Assembly (NCBI GenBank): GCA_013368315.1
Contig: JAACJM010000042.1
Coordinates: 454,505 to 518,504 of the forward strand
Length of the DNA: 64,000 nucleotides
Source: Tetrapyrgos nigripes
Taxonomy: Eukaryota; Basidiomycota; Agaricomycetes; Agaricales; Campanellaceae
Direction of reading: 5' to 3'
This document shows, in pieces, positions 11,299 to 22,609 of the stretch; position 1 is the first letter of the stretch; the number at the start of each line of letters is the position of its first letter. Position numbers and translations under genes: made by a program. The notes below the pieces were generated by a model, which was given only the letters and a program-made list of their open reading frames with translations, had not been told where the DNA came from and did no database searches.

Positions 11299-12410
11299 TG
11301 TGTATGTACTTCTGGTTCCTGTCTTAGGGACTTCCTTGCTCATAGTCGATTTTCATAGATACTCGCTCTCTGTGCTATCTAGTCCTCAGGTAGCAATTGG
11401 ACGATAATTGTTGTATGAGACAAAGGCAAAATTGGATTATTCCGCAATGAGGCGTAAGGGGATGGCTGAACTCGCCTGTAGTATGTCCGATTTCACTCCC
11501 TCTGATGACAACGACAGCAATGAGTATGAACCTATGTAGGAGGATGCTATGCAAACTGTTGATCCTGAAGAGCCCCGTGAACGGACCTATGATGAATCAC
11601 CACGAGATGTTCTGAGTATCATCAACACTACTACAAATGAAGAATCTTGCCGCTGACGGCAGAGCAACGCATATCTCTTGGCCACTCAACTCGTGCGGAA
11701 CACCGTGACAGAGTAGCTACTGATGGAGTCGATTGTGAAGGAAAAAGAAGCTTTGCTGAAGGAACGTTATAACGCTGCCGACTCCGCTAAAAGGAAAAGG
11801 AAAAAAGGAAATCAGCATCATCAAAGACCAAGCCCCCAAGTACCTGCACCTTTTGTAACTGATCTGAACTGTGAGATGGAGCGTGCCAAGGAGTTATACA
11901 TGAAATACCATCCAGATAAATCTTCGTGGAACAGTCTCAAGTCATACCAAAAGTCAGCTATCCCAGCACTTATTCAGAAACATGGATTGAATGAACACCA
12001 GATCATGGCATTCCTTCTCCTTGCAGATACTGTGGGATGTCAAGACGAATCAGACCTACCCTATGAAAAAATTCTGAATGTCACAGTTTTTTGAGCTGGA
12101 ACATATGACAATGTGATAAGAAAAAGTCAATGTTTTTTCCATATGTTTCAATGTAAAAAACTCAGTCTTTTTCCAACCTTTTGTGTCTATTGATATTGAG
12201 AATCTATTTTGATTGTTCCTTCCATATTTTCAGAATGTATTCACACAGAAATGAGCTATTACCCCCAGTGATTAGGCCCTTTCAGCTGTTGGAAATGTTG
12301 CTGGAAAAAAGAAAGCAACTGCAGTAAAATGCAGCAATGGGATGTAAGTGACATAGCCACCTGCAGAAACATGGTGTAAACAACTCATCTTCATTTCATT
12401 CAGCCTTGTA
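11299..12410 (+). pseudogene. Decayed transposon fragment, possibly Helitron-like
   Basis: This sits between the two copies of the segmental duplication. The longest open piece (11723-12094) encodes a basic N-terminal part (KRKRKKGNQHH) and then MKYHPDKSSWNSLKSY and HGLNEHQIMAFLLLADTV. The last part loosely resembles the segment before the Walker A motif in Helitron PIF1-type helicases (LNxEQxxAF...). Upstream sequence from about 11460 shows coding texture in three frames with stops. The Walker motif itself is absent. From 12095 to 12410 I see nothing recognisable. The family assignment is weak; another transposon type is possible. Confidence 0.3.
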
Positions 12411-12800
12411 ATGATCTGATTACCTGTACAAACATTTCTTGGCTTCATGAGATGAGACGAGGTGACATGTCATTTGAAGCTGATGAACTCTGGCTACATG
12501 AGCAACCGTAGGCTTTCTGTGGTGATTATGCTTCTTACTTATTTTGCTTCCTAATTATTTACGTAGAAGTAAACATCTCGATTAAGTACTGATAATTTAT
12601 TATGCTTTGTGTTTCTATCTCAACTTTCCCCGCCTCCATTCAGCAGGATGTGCAAAAGGAGCTCGTGCAGCCATGACTACGACTTATAGGGTATACTAGA
12701 GTAATGGATCCGTGGAATGAGCCTGGGATAAGTACTAGTACTACGTAGGGGGCCGAAGTGAGTGTCCCTCGTAGTCGTCTGCAATTCCTCCGTATGCATA
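12411..12800. repeat. Segmental duplication, right copy
   Basis: Partner of 9598-9985 in the same orientation, with small indels. It spans the last codons and the 3' flank of the minus-strand membrane-protein gene. The pair are direct repeats flanking about 2.4 kb that contains the GPI-protein gene and a transposon relic. Confidence 0.8.
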
Positions 12801-14085
12801 CGTATCCGCAACCTCCATATGATGATTTGGGAACAACGACGTAGTCGAATTCGCAGCAGAATGATTATGTGTACGAGTTGCATAATTGTACGGGTCTGGC
12901 ATTTTCATGTTCGGGTACTGATAAGAGTTGGATTCAGGTATGCCACCAGGGCCAGCACTGCTGCCAGTGGTAGCGGGGAGGAAGTTTTTGCCATAGTCAG
13001 CTTCCGCGCCTCTGTAACTAGGGTAGCCATAGCCTATATTTCCAGGCGCAACTCTGTTGGTAACGTTAGCCCGTGGAGTATTTTCGTGAGCCTCGAGTAA
13101 CGTTCTCCCTGCAAGAAATTCGTCAACAGTCTGGTTGTTCTCCCTATCCATGGCCTTTTCCCTCCATCGCTTTTTACTTCTATTTGAGAAACGGAATGCA
13201 TAAATTGAGAGTAGAGCGAGAAAGATGATCCCCGCTACTGTGAAGGTCCCGATTACGGCTGGCTTGTTTGAGAAGAACCTGAGGAAGGAAGAGTGAGTGT
13301 GAATACAAAAATCTGATATGAACCTTCATGATCCATGAACAGTAGAGCGTCACAATTCACAGAGCATACGTTCATCAACAAGCAAATGATGCTTGATATT
13401 GGATGCATATGGACTCAAAGTGAAAGCAGTGAAAACCCGAAACGAAAGATGTAACTCACGAATTCCTTGATGATCCACTCTGAGAAGCATCAGAAGTTCC
13501 AGTGCCAACAGCTGGGGCTGAGCCAGCACTGCCTGGTACCAATGAAGGTAAGACGAAAGTAGGAGTGGGTGTCGCTGAGGTACTACTGGAACCGCTCCCC
13601 CCGTCATCTGGGTCGAAATCCGGCTCCTCAGGCTCGTCTTCGTGGGTAGCTGTTGTCTTCGGTACCGACTCGGAAACCACAGTCTCTCCTGGCGTGATGG
13701 CGGGACTTGGTACCGGTGTAGGATCAGGACGGAGGGGATCAATGGCAGTCGGCCGACCGTCATTAGCTGGATTTAGGGGAGATGGGTCAAATGGATCGGA
13801 TAGCGGCCCGCCCTCGGCGGGACCGGGGCTGTCCAACCCCGGATCAAATGGACCAGACGGCTCGTGTATTGGCACCGGCTCTGGCGCCCCCTCCGGGACG
13901 AAATCTGGAATTCTAAGCAACTCGTCAGATCCAGCGGCAGTGGTAGCATTGAGACCGTCTCTATCAGGGTTGCCAGCAGGGGAAGGAGAGGAAGGCGAAG
14001 AGGAAGGCGAAGAGGAAGGCGAAGATGCGAGGAGAGCGCCAGCGATTTCTCCTGTTGGACTCCAGGTCCTTGTACTCGAGCTCAT
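12741..14085 (-). CDS. Single-pass membrane protein with Ser/Pro-rich ectodomain (paralog A)
   Basis: Function unknown; the layout resembles fungal cell-surface sensors or Agaricomycete mid-length membrane proteins. Exon 1 (14085-13460) encodes a Ser/Pro/Asp/Gly-rich region with three SSPSSSP-type units and SSSTSATPTPTFVLP, ending SQSGSSRNS. Exon 2 (13278-12741) begins FFSNKPAVIGTFTVAGIIFL, a transmembrane helix followed by a basic stop-transfer stretch (NRSKKRWREK). A Tyr/Asn/Pro-rich cytoplasmic tail ends YGGIADDYEGHSLRPPT. The total is 387 residues. The intron (181 nt) is much longer than others here, but its phase and position match paralog B. No signal peptide is visible after this ATG, so an upstream exon could be missing. 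Confidence 0.7.
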
Positions 14086-14470
14086 TGCGAGAGGAAGGAA
14101 TGTGAGAAGGGTGTGGTCGAAGAGTCATCAGCTGTTAAAGGTCTTATTTCTAGTGGTCTTTCGTGAGAGTCACGAATGATGGTGGCGACAAGAAGGGCAT
14201 TCAATTGGCAGAAGCTGGGAGTCTATCTTTAGGTCAAAGGATTCAAACGTTGATCTCTTCGAGCGCCTCCCTGAGGATATTGATGTACCTGGTAGTGAAT
14301 GAAAGATAAGGAATACTACAATAAGCACGAACCACTATGACACATTGTACAGTCGGATACAATCACAATAAATAATAAGTACATACTAGCGAATCAAGAA
14401 ATACAATGTGCTCTTTGCGCAGAACAAGAATGAAGGATACTTACCATATATGAAATAAAGAGCGAAATCC
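14086..14470. other. Spacer between tandem paralogs
   Basis: This 385-bp stretch should hold the promoter of paralog A and the 3' end of paralog B (both minus strand). No other feature was seen. Confidence 0.4.
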
Positions 14471-16023
14471 CTATATCCGCCGAGTTGAGAGCCCCTCGTA
14501 TTCGTGCGAGATTCCACCATAAGCGTATGTATCGGGAACCTTCATAGGCTCCTGCGACAGAGACACACTCGATTGATTCCAACTCGTCGCTGTGTGAGTA
14601 ATAGGATGCGTATGCTCATACGGATTTGGGAATTTCGCATGCTGATACGGAGACTTTCCTTGAGCATTGCTCGAGCTTGGGTAAGGTATGCCACTGGTAG
14701 GCCCGCTACCAAGGGAAGTAAGGCCATAGTTGGGATGATTCTGGTTTTCGACAACTGGGCCGGGTCCAGTATTGAAGTGATTGCCATAATCTGGAGCGTC
14801 CATGGTTTTGGCATTATTATAGCCATATCCATATCCATATCCATATCCCAAACTTTCCGGAGGAGGCTTCGATTTTTCAGTCCACCCTCCATTTCTGCCA
14901 TCCTGGGTCACTGGAATCTCCTTTTTAGTGACCGTACGCGTCACGAAAATATTAGGATTAGGATCATCCAAATTTATCCTCGTTCTTTGCCGAGCTCCTT
15001 CCCCGTCCATCAAATTCGAACCAGCATTCGGTTTATTGTTCTGAGCATCGAGCAACGTCTTCTCAGCGAAATCAGCAATGATCTTATCATTCTCCATATC
15101 CAGGCTCTTTTCTTCTCGGCGTAGTCGACGTCTGTGCGATAGACGAAATGCGCAGACTGCGATCAGAAGGAGAAGGATGATGCCTGCTGTTGTGAAGGTA
15201 CCGATCACCGCTGCTTTGTTCGAGAAGAATCTAAAAATATAGATCAACGACGGTCAGTTCAGGAACTTGGAAAGCAATGCTTTTAAGATGATCAAGAATC
15301 AGGAAACATCCATCCATCCACGCATCATCCAACATTCAAACCATAAGTAACACGGGCGGATGATTGATTTTGATTTGATTTTGCATCTCGGGCAGTGAAA
15401 AGCCTAATAAAAGCTGTAACCAAAACGAAAGATGTAACTCACGAATTCCTTGATGATCCAGTATCAGCACCAGAAACAGCTGTGCTAGTGGCACTTAAGG
15501 ACGAGTTAACGCTTGATACTGATGAAGATGAGGGGGAGGTGGTGGTGGTGATGACAGTGACTACACTGCCAGTGGCAAGCGGCTCGAAGGACGGTGAGGC
15601 CGAAGATTGAGGGATCTCCGGAACGCCATCGCTAGAAACAGCAGTACCAGTGGTTATTGTACTCGTTGCTTGAGATGGCGTCGCGGACAGAGACTCTGTG
15701 GTAACAAGAGGCCTGGGACTAGTTGTGATAGATACCGGAGGAGGGTGCCCATCATCATCTCCTTCGCCGTCCGACTGCCCTTGAGACTGGCCAATTGGAT
15801 GCCTCGGTTGTCCGTCGTCAGGTCTAGTGCTGGGAGTCGGAACAGGGAAACCTTGGCCTGGAAAGGGATTCAGACTATTTGCTTGGACGGTCGGAGCAGG
15901 CAACGCCAAAACGGAAGAGATAAACGACGTCGGGAGACTATTTGGGAAAAGAGCGTCAGCGTCCGCCTTGGATATGCGGTCGTCCGTCGTCGCACTCTCG
16001 TTCCTGGCACTCATGGGAATCAT
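14471..16023 (-). CDS. Single-pass membrane protein with Ser/Thr-rich ectodomain (paralog B)
   Basis: Tandem paralog of the 12741-14085 gene. Exon 1 (16023-15443) encodes a Ser/Thr/Pro-rich ectodomain ending SGADTGSSRNS. Exon 2 (15230-14471) starts FFSNKAAVIGTFTTAGIILL, the membrane helix, then a strongly basic stretch (SHRRRLRREEK) and a tail ending DTYAYGGISHEYEGLSTRRI. The total is 446 residues. The tail contains a GYGYGYGYGY run made by a CCATAT microsatellite at about 14820-14847. The juxtamembrane part, helix and extreme C-terminus match paralog A, whereas the ectodomains have diverged almost completely. The intron is 212 nt at the same position and phase. A role as a wall or surface sensor is only inferred from layout. 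Confidence 0.7.
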
Positions 16024-16520
16024 GAGACGATGAGGATGTTCGAAGCTGCTAGTACTGCGGCTAGTGGCACCGTGATGATGAAGAGTCGTCTACCAATGCA
16101 GAAGATGAGTGGTGGAAGAGAACAAAGCTAACCTGTGCGACTACATCTTGAGATTTAAGTATAGTGGCCTCTGATGACGAAGAAATGATGTTGATGTGGA
16201 TCGTAGTAAGGTGAGCTTAGAGGTTGATGGTATCTGCCCATATTATCCTGCTGTCCATATATAGTCAACGTCGACATTGCCTCCGCTATCATATCAGTAC
16301 TTATGGCTGATTAAAGCGCTGCATCCCGCGTTAAGATATTTCGAGCCTATCTAGAGTCCGATAAATCGGATATTCTTTCTGAGATATATTTTCACTTCAA
16401 GCATTGAAGACGTCGTCCATCATATTCCCTATGTACACGTATTCTCCAATATGATTCAGAGTACTTATCCTTAATGCCGTATCCTAACGAATTCCCACTC
16501 GACCCTTTCCCCTTCGCCCT
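16024..16520. other. Intergenic, no feature seen
   Basis: Spacer between paralog B (start at 16023) and the stop of the LysM gene (16521). An open minus-strand stretch continues a little upstream of 16023, so an N-terminal exon of paralog B is possible, but none could be defined. Confidence 0.35.
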
Positions 16521-17196
16521 TCAATAATTAAACAATCCACCAGAAGTGCACAGAACCTGCAAATAAAGAAAAGTCAAAGATTCATCAGTCCAAACTAAAC
16601 TCCGAGTCAAGAGTCCAAGACATACCTCTCCAGGATAAATATTACTGCAATCAGCATTAACATTCGGGTTGTTATGAAGCAACGTATCGAGAGGAATCCC
16701 AGAATTATCCGCAATAGTTGCGCATCCAACACCGGATTCAACTACGGTGACGGTGGAACAATCTTTGCCGAGATCGCCTAGGCAGAGGGGCTGAAAAGAT
16801 TAAGTCGAAGTTAACGTTAGAATAAGTCAACGCGAAGAGTAATTATAAGCTAGACGAAAGAGCTTTGAAGATGAGCACGAACCATTCTAACTGCGAGATT
16901 ACTACAATCAGCGTTGATAACGCCTTGATTGGCGTTGGCAAGCTGGAAGGTGGAGGTGTGTTGAGCGGCAGAAATCCCGTCACAGACATCTCCCAAATGG
17001 ACGGTGTAGTTACGGGCACATTGGGCTTGGGATTGGGCGTTGGAGGCGGTTGCTGTACGGAAGACGCAGAAAGAGAGAGTGTCAGAAAGTGTAAATACGA
17101 AACCTGATAGGTTGGGGATGCAAGGATGAACGTCACGCTATACTTACCCAAAGCCACTGCGGCGACGAGAACGGAACCACGGATGAAGGAGAACAT
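16521..17196 (-). CDS. Secreted protein with two LysM domains
   Basis: Small extracellular protein whose LysM modules typically bind chitin or other GlcNAc polymers. Four exons (17196-17148, 17052-16883, 16790-16626 and 16556-16521) give 139 residues. The N-terminus (MFSFIRGSVLVAAVALGATA) is a signal peptide. The first LysM runs from YTVHLGDVCDGISAA to CSNLAVRMPLCLGD, the second from STVTVVESGVGCATIADNSG to CSNIYPGEVLC. Both keep the Cys pairs and the NxxxxxxDC core typical of fungal LysM proteins. No catalytic domain follows. In fungi, proteins of this layout protect hyphal chitin or hide it from hosts; which applies here cannot be told. A TATA box lies about 103 bp upstream. Confidence 0.85.
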
Positions 17197-17298
17197 TATA
17201 GCTTCAAGTAGTGGAGACTAAGTGAGTGTCGTATTTGGGGAGCTGGAGAGGGGAGGACGTCGATGATGCCACTGAGGAAATTGGCTGAGGACTTCCTC

Positions 17299-17306
17299 CT
17301 TTTATA
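17299..17306 (-). promoter_or_regulatory. TATA box of the LysM gene
   Basis: On the minus strand this reads TATAAAAG, about 103 bp upstream of the LysM ATG at 17196. It is the same octamer as in the laccase promoter. Confidence 0.55.
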
Positions 17307-18535
17307 CGCTGAAGAATACTAAATAAAGGGGAACACCGTAGAGGGGGCGGGTAACTTGGCGATGGCATGTATCCTGTACGTTTGAACTTTCATGACTCGG
17401 TAGATAGGAATCTTTGTCGAAGTGTGATCCCCGTAGAGGTACGCATGGACGCGTCCTAGACGCGCAGGGACGTCTCGTTGTCATGCATAGAATTCTAAAA
17501 CCGTGAAAATCATGAGTCACATGAGATTGGCATTTCAATCCATCGTACTCTCCGTATAATATTTTCCGCTCGTATACAGTACATTCAGAATCAAGGAACC
17601 GCAGCAGCAAAACTCTCCAAGTACTAAGTCTACTTACAAAAATATATGTCCCATTTGAGACGTATGTCTAGGACAGCTGATACTCAGCAGTGTTCAGAAG
17701 CATGAAGACGATCCGGAGATTTTGAGGAGCTTCAAGAATCCAATCAAGAATATGAATTACCTTGAGGCTGCGGCTGATACTTGGTATAAGTGTAGATTAG
17801 TATTGCTTCAGTCGATCTGCAAACTGTATGGACGTGCATATGTCTATTATATGCGTGACAGAGTCGGTACTTTTGCCCTTCCGGGACGATATTTCTTCGT
17901 TTTTGAGTCACTTCTGTAAGTAACTTTGAATCCTCCAGTCCCGAGTCAAAGCAGGCAAGTTGAACACTGAACAATAATGTCAAGGAGAATCAGGTACTTC
18001 CCGGACATAGCTTGATTCCGAGCTACTTACACTGACTCGAGTAGGCACAATCTCTCCAAGATCTATGCCCGTCAGTATCGTGGGTTGGAACAGATGAGTT
18101 TGAGATGAGTTTGAGACGAGTCACAAAAACTGCCCCGCGTCGGTCGCGCCGCGTTGCGAAACCACACGTGATGGCGGCTCGTGGCCTCGTGGCCTTCTAG
18201 GTCTCTGCGGCCGCTTGCCTCCAACGTCCAAATTTCTGTTATTATCCTCTTGTTCCTTCGGCAACGTCGAATCTGTGATGATTTTCAAAAGTACTTATTC
18301 TCTCGTCCTATGAAGCCGTAGCCGTTGTCGGGATAAGTACTGGATACTGGTGTGTTCTATTTTAGCGTTTTTCTCGGCGTATTTTGGGCGTATTTTTTTT
18401 GTCTAAAGAATGTCCTCGCTACAGCCATGTACTTCAACTTGACGACGACAGGTACCAAATAATATATAGTAACCAAGCTAGCAGTGCCGACTGACAACGA
18501 AGAGGGAAAGAAGAACTAGAGGAATATGAGAGACA
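17307..18535. other. Intergenic region containing a dispersed repeat segment
   Basis: No gene is recognisable. The part 17997-18240 resembles 40621-40860 in the transposon block. Shared pieces include ACAATCTCTC, ATCTATGCCC, GGGTTGGAA, GATGAGTTTGA, GAGTCACAAAA and ACTGC. A TATA-like ATATATAG lies near 18462, upstream of the next gene. Confidence 0.4.
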
Positions 18536-19533
18536 ATGACAGTGTGCGCCAACAACCGTTTGGGCGCCTTTTCAACCTCCCTCAACATCGAGGGCGATGA
18601 GCTCAAGGAACGGTAGCGGTAGCAGGTATGTACTTTGTTCTATGTCCTCTTTTTCTCTAAACGCATACTAGGTCACAGAACTGAACCCAACGACCTCTTA
18701 CACAAAGTCAACACCCTCCTCGTATACCTCCAACTCCCAATCTCACTCGAGTCCCTCTTCGAGCTTACTCCGTCGTTTCTCTTAGCCATTTTGGAATGTC
18801 TTCTGGGGGCAAGACTGCCGATTGAGGATGGAGTTCGGTGACTACTCGCCTCCGGCCTCGACGCCAACCCGAGACATCGAGAAAGCAACTCTATTAAAAA
18901 TCTACGCCATGAAGCTATTCCTCGGAACTCTCGAAATAGACCTAGTCAAAGCCGACCTTGGATTGAGCGCTGTAAACCCCAAAAAGTCGGCTGAGGGAGG
19001 ATGGGACGAGGTAGTCGTTGTTTCGAGGGTGTTGGAGAGGTTATCCTCCTCTTCTTCAAAAAGGGTCACTCACACCGACGACGTGGATGTCTATTTCTCC
19101 CTCTTCCTACTATCACTCTTCGTCTTCATCAAAAAGGGGGAAAAAGTCATTCATGATCATACCGACGCAGACACGGATGTGTTAATGAACTGTAACCCTT
19201 GCAGCTCTCACTCTCCCTTCCACCACTTCAACTCCAACTCTCTTTTCGTTAACGACCCTCCCCCTCTCACCATCATTACCACAATGACAACGACAATGGG
19301 CCTGACTCCCTCTTCAACCTTGACGCCTACGACTCCTCTCACGACTCATGACAACTTTATGGAGGAGGATGAGGGACGGGAGGCAGAGAAAGATAAAAAA
19401 AGCGGAAGAGGGTTGGGAAGACGCCGAACGGGAGGAAGAGAAAGAGGCAGAGGAAAAAGACCCCCACCAACAAACCATCTTGCTCCTCCAAGAACGGGCG
19501 AGGTTGTTGGAAGAGTTTAGGTTAATAGGTTAA
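18536..19533 (+). CDS. DUF5745-like protein, reading frame broken near the end
   Basis: Uncharacterised fungal family. Exon 1 (18536-18612) starts MTVCANNRLGAF. Exon 2 (18679-18832) carries the signature NDLLHKVNTLLVYLQLPISL and FLLAILECLLGARLPI. A 49-nt intron with a weak donor (GTTCGG, 18833-18881) would lead into exon 3, with KIYAMKLFLGTLEIDLVKAD and GLSAVNPKKSAEGGWDEVV. These match the order of elements I know from DUF5745 proteins of Agaricomycetes (AMKIFLGVLE, GLS.VDP, G.WEEVV). Further on, the frame is Ser/Thr-rich. A charged coiled-coil end (KKAEEGWEDAEREEEKEA, then LLLQERARLLEEFRLIG) is only reached by changing frame at a run of seven A (19395-19401). Confidence 0.55.
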
Positions 19534-21040
19534 TAGGTTTAGTGTGAGGGATGTTAAAGAGTAAGGGTTAGGTTAGGTTTTGGATGTTAGGGGGAAGGAG
19601 GAGAAGGGATAAGGAATTGGGCTTCGTAACTTTCACCAGCGTCCTCCGTCTCATTTTCACATCGACATCGTTCCCAGGCTCCATCCACTCTCTACCTTTA
19701 TGACGCAACGGCTGTCATACACACCACCCCACTCTACACCAATCTTCCCTCTGTTTTACCACATCGTATTCACCAGCACTTGGGACCGTTTCGTTGCGTA
19801 TTCCGGGGTTATACACGACTGCGAACTCTCCTCCTTGGCCCCCAAACGCCCAAACGTTCTCCATGACGTCTATAGACTGCCAGCTCATCAAAGTGTCGAA
19901 CCGAACTTTGAAGACATGAGCGCAGAGTCGTTTTCCGCTGCATTGGAATGATTCTGGCTTCGTTAGCGAAGTGGGCAAAGTTTATTTTGGGGCTGGGAAT
20001 CCGCTGATGGGCACATCTTGGTGTTGGTCTCAGTGGTTTGGGCGTTGAGGGTATTATGTCCTCGACGTACCTGCGGATTTTATGCTGGAACTATTTCCAC
20101 CATTTGGCCATGGGACCCTCTTTACCTGGTTTCCGAGGTTGTCATCGACGGCGAATGCGACTCCAACTGCCCCAATGGATGCAGACGTTCTCCGGGATGA
20201 CGAGCAATTGCCAGCTCATCAAACTCCCAAAACCAAGACATATGCACCGACTCGTTTTTCGTTGGACGGGTACCTTTTCGGCGACGTTTTTGGAGTTTAC
20301 TGGAAGTGAGAAGTTAGAACACGTTGGTTGGCACGGTCTGGTGAAGCTCTGGATGGTTATGCGTCGTCGACACCGTGTCCTCGATGTATATGTCTAGCAT
20401 TGGAGGGTCATATCCTAACTTTAACGACCATGGGTTGAAAAGGAGGGAGTGTTGAGTCGCTTGCGAGGTCAAGGACAATTTCTGGATGATTGTCAAGGTA
20501 TGTCATTGGCTATCGCCTCTTCACTCGCTCTTTGACTGACTGTGATGTTTTTATTCTTTTGGCAGATTTTTCACCTTCCAACATATATGTTTCTCGGACG
20601 CGACAGTCTTTGTCTCTTCTTCCAACTGTGGTCGTCCTACTCTGCAACCCATCTAACCGTTGCTGTGGGCCATACTTCAGTTATACATCCTGCTGCGACA
20701 CAATACCCTCCTCCGACCATGCTTCCAGCTTACTCCAGCTTACGCTCGTTCTGGACGTTTTTGGTGCTCAAGACGATTGCCAGACACCGACAAGACAGAT
20801 GAGGCAACAAGGTTTCTGGACAGTCTGGGATGTTGGGCGCATGACGGACGTTTATTGGTACCTGAGATCCTTTGATGGCCTTCGTTCGTTGGTTAGGTGG
20901 TTGGATCCAGCTGTACAGGATGGACGGCCCAAAATTCATCGTTTTATTTCCGTCCGGCTTCGGTGTGGGAGGTGTTCTCTTGTTATGTATCTCCTTGACA
21001 CTGGAGTCTCTAGACACAAATAACGTATGTGGGTGCTTCA
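19534..21040. other. Low-information region, no gene recognised
   Basis: Several open frames on both strands lack any recognisable domain. A phrase around TGCCAGCTCATCAAA recurs near 19880 and 20212 and a related one near 20780, hinting at degenerate internal repeats. A decayed duplicated gene or transposon is possible but cannot be shown. Confidence 0.3.
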
Positions 21041-21259
21041 CTAAGGGAAGCACTGAACGTTCAACGCGTCCAGTGCAACGTGTAACACAGACTCAGTAGA
21101 TGTACAGCAATAGACGTCTCCTATAATACAAAGAATTTGAATCTGCACGAAACCCTCAAAGCTTCGCTTCGCCTTCGCTGCCTTCATGCTCCCCTTGCTT
21201 TTCTCATACTTCTCAACCGAAACCTTCCTCAACGCCTTCCCTGTCGGCGATTTCGGAAT
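21041..21259 (-). pseudogene. C-terminal exon remnant of an AMP-dependent acyl-CoA ligase
   Basis: On the minus strand an exon-like piece begins after a TAG acceptor with IPKSPTGKALRKVSVEKYEK. This is the A10-type Lys motif (IPKSxxGKxLR) that closes adenylate-forming enzymes of the 4-coumarate/acyl-CoA ligase family. The Lys (SPTGK) is the catalytic adenylation Lys in that family. Upstream (21260-21990) I cannot find the expected A8 (RGxDxIK-like) or P-loop motifs in any frame, so this is probably a truncated copy. A gene with very small exons is the alternative. Confidence 0.4.
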
Positions 21260-22177
21260 CTATGACAAGGCAAAAAATCTTATCCTAGTCCCCACATCAA
21301 CTCTTTGACGGAGGTTAGAGTGACTAAGGGTGGTGAGGGCGAAGGACCCAAGGAAGGACGCGAACGAGTATGGAGTACGATCCAGTATGACCATACCCAG
21401 AATCTTGCTAGCCAGACAGAGTAAGAGGAAAGGACCTGGACGAAGAAGAGAATTGATAAGGTATTTCGGAGTGAGAGAGATGTCAATGGGGGGATGGGAT
21501 GCAGTATCGTCGATGTCAATTACTATGTTCATGTCCATGAGAAGACAAGAATGTCGAGGTATCTGTGCAGGGAATGGATACTGCCGCTTGACATCACGGC
21601 CTTCGACTGGAGGATTGATAGTGGACCTAGTGCGTATGTCCTTGACCTTTTGTCTTGTGGTGCCAATGCACCAACGCTCCTCCCCTCCCGGTCTCTTACT
21701 CTCCGGCTTCTCCAACATATCCAGTGTCCAAGAGCTTCTAACGGATCTGACAGGTCACCCTCTTCTTCGCACACACTTTTCTTCTGTTTTCATCCCAAAC
21801 TTATCCTTTAGCTCTATACCTCGCCAGCTCACCCAACAACCTCGCACGTTGTCGAAGGAGAGTGATGCTATGTATGTGGGGGTCTTCTCTACCCTCGTAA
21901 TATCCGTCACCCTCAGCATATGCCTCGTCAATGTCGTTGGAGTTTTCGTAAGAGGGGGGACTCGGGGAAACAAGCTGAGGTGAGAGTTGGGGTTGGTAAG
22001 GGTTCTCTGAAGGACCTTGCGGAGACTGAAGATGATAGGAAGAGTGGGAGTGGTTGAGGATGGCCTGGATAGGTAGAGGATAGGTTAGTAGTTAGTTAGC
22101 TAACGTCGCCCAGTAAAAAAGGTCGCAAATAAGCAAAAACCATAAGACACAAAGATAAAAGGGAACAAACCAAGATG
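21260..22177. other. Decayed or noncoding sequence upstream of the ligase remnant
   Basis: Open frames exist on both strands without recognisable domains. The segment 22005-22110 resembles 40995-41100 (AAGGACCTT, GGATAGGAAG and TAGTTAGTTAGCTAA in the same order), a second point of similarity between this host region and the transposon block. Confidence 0.3.
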
Positions 22178-22609
22178 TTAATTTGAATTGAGACGGGGAT
22201 AATAGAGGGGATATTAGGGGAAGGGGGAAATTAGAGGATTGGGGCTGGGGCTGGGCAGTGGGGATGAGAGGAAGATTGCGATTGTAACGAAGAGGAAGAG
22301 GCACAGGCACGGACGATGAGGGTGTCAATGTCGTCGTCGCATACCCATACCCACACCAACACCAACACCCACACACACACACAACGTAAGTGTAAGTGCT
22401 AAAGAGGCCATGGAACCCAGCGATGGTAGGGTTAGGGATAGCGTCTCTGTTAATTTGAATCGAGACGGGGACAATAGATGGGATATTAGGGGAAGGGGGA
22501 ATTTAGAGGACTGGGGCTGGGAATGAGGATGAGAGGAAGATTGCGATTGTAACGAAGAGGAAGAGGCACATGCACGGGCGATGAGGGTGTCAATGTTGTC
22601 GTCGTCGTC
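22178..22609. repeat. Two direct copies of about 160 bp at the kinase gene 3' end
   Basis: Copies at 22178-22340 and 22450-22609 share TTAATTTGAAT, GAGACGGGGA, GGGATATTAGGGGAAGGGGG, GAGGAAGATTGCGATTGTAA and CGAAGAGGAAGAGGCACA, ending GATGAGGGTGTCAATGT. The right copy lies inside the last exon of the kinase gene. Its stop (22325-22327) falls at the end of the left copy, so the present C-terminus was probably altered by the duplication. Confidence 0.85.

Noticed and set aside
14818..14850. Regular CCATAT repeats, considered as a CRISPR-like or regulatory array
   Set aside because: It is a six-base microsatellite inside the coding tail of paralog B (Gly-Tyr run), with no spacers.
19700..21023. 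Several open frames on both strands
   Set aside because: They overlap each other in different frames, have no domain or splice logic, and codon texture is inconsistent.
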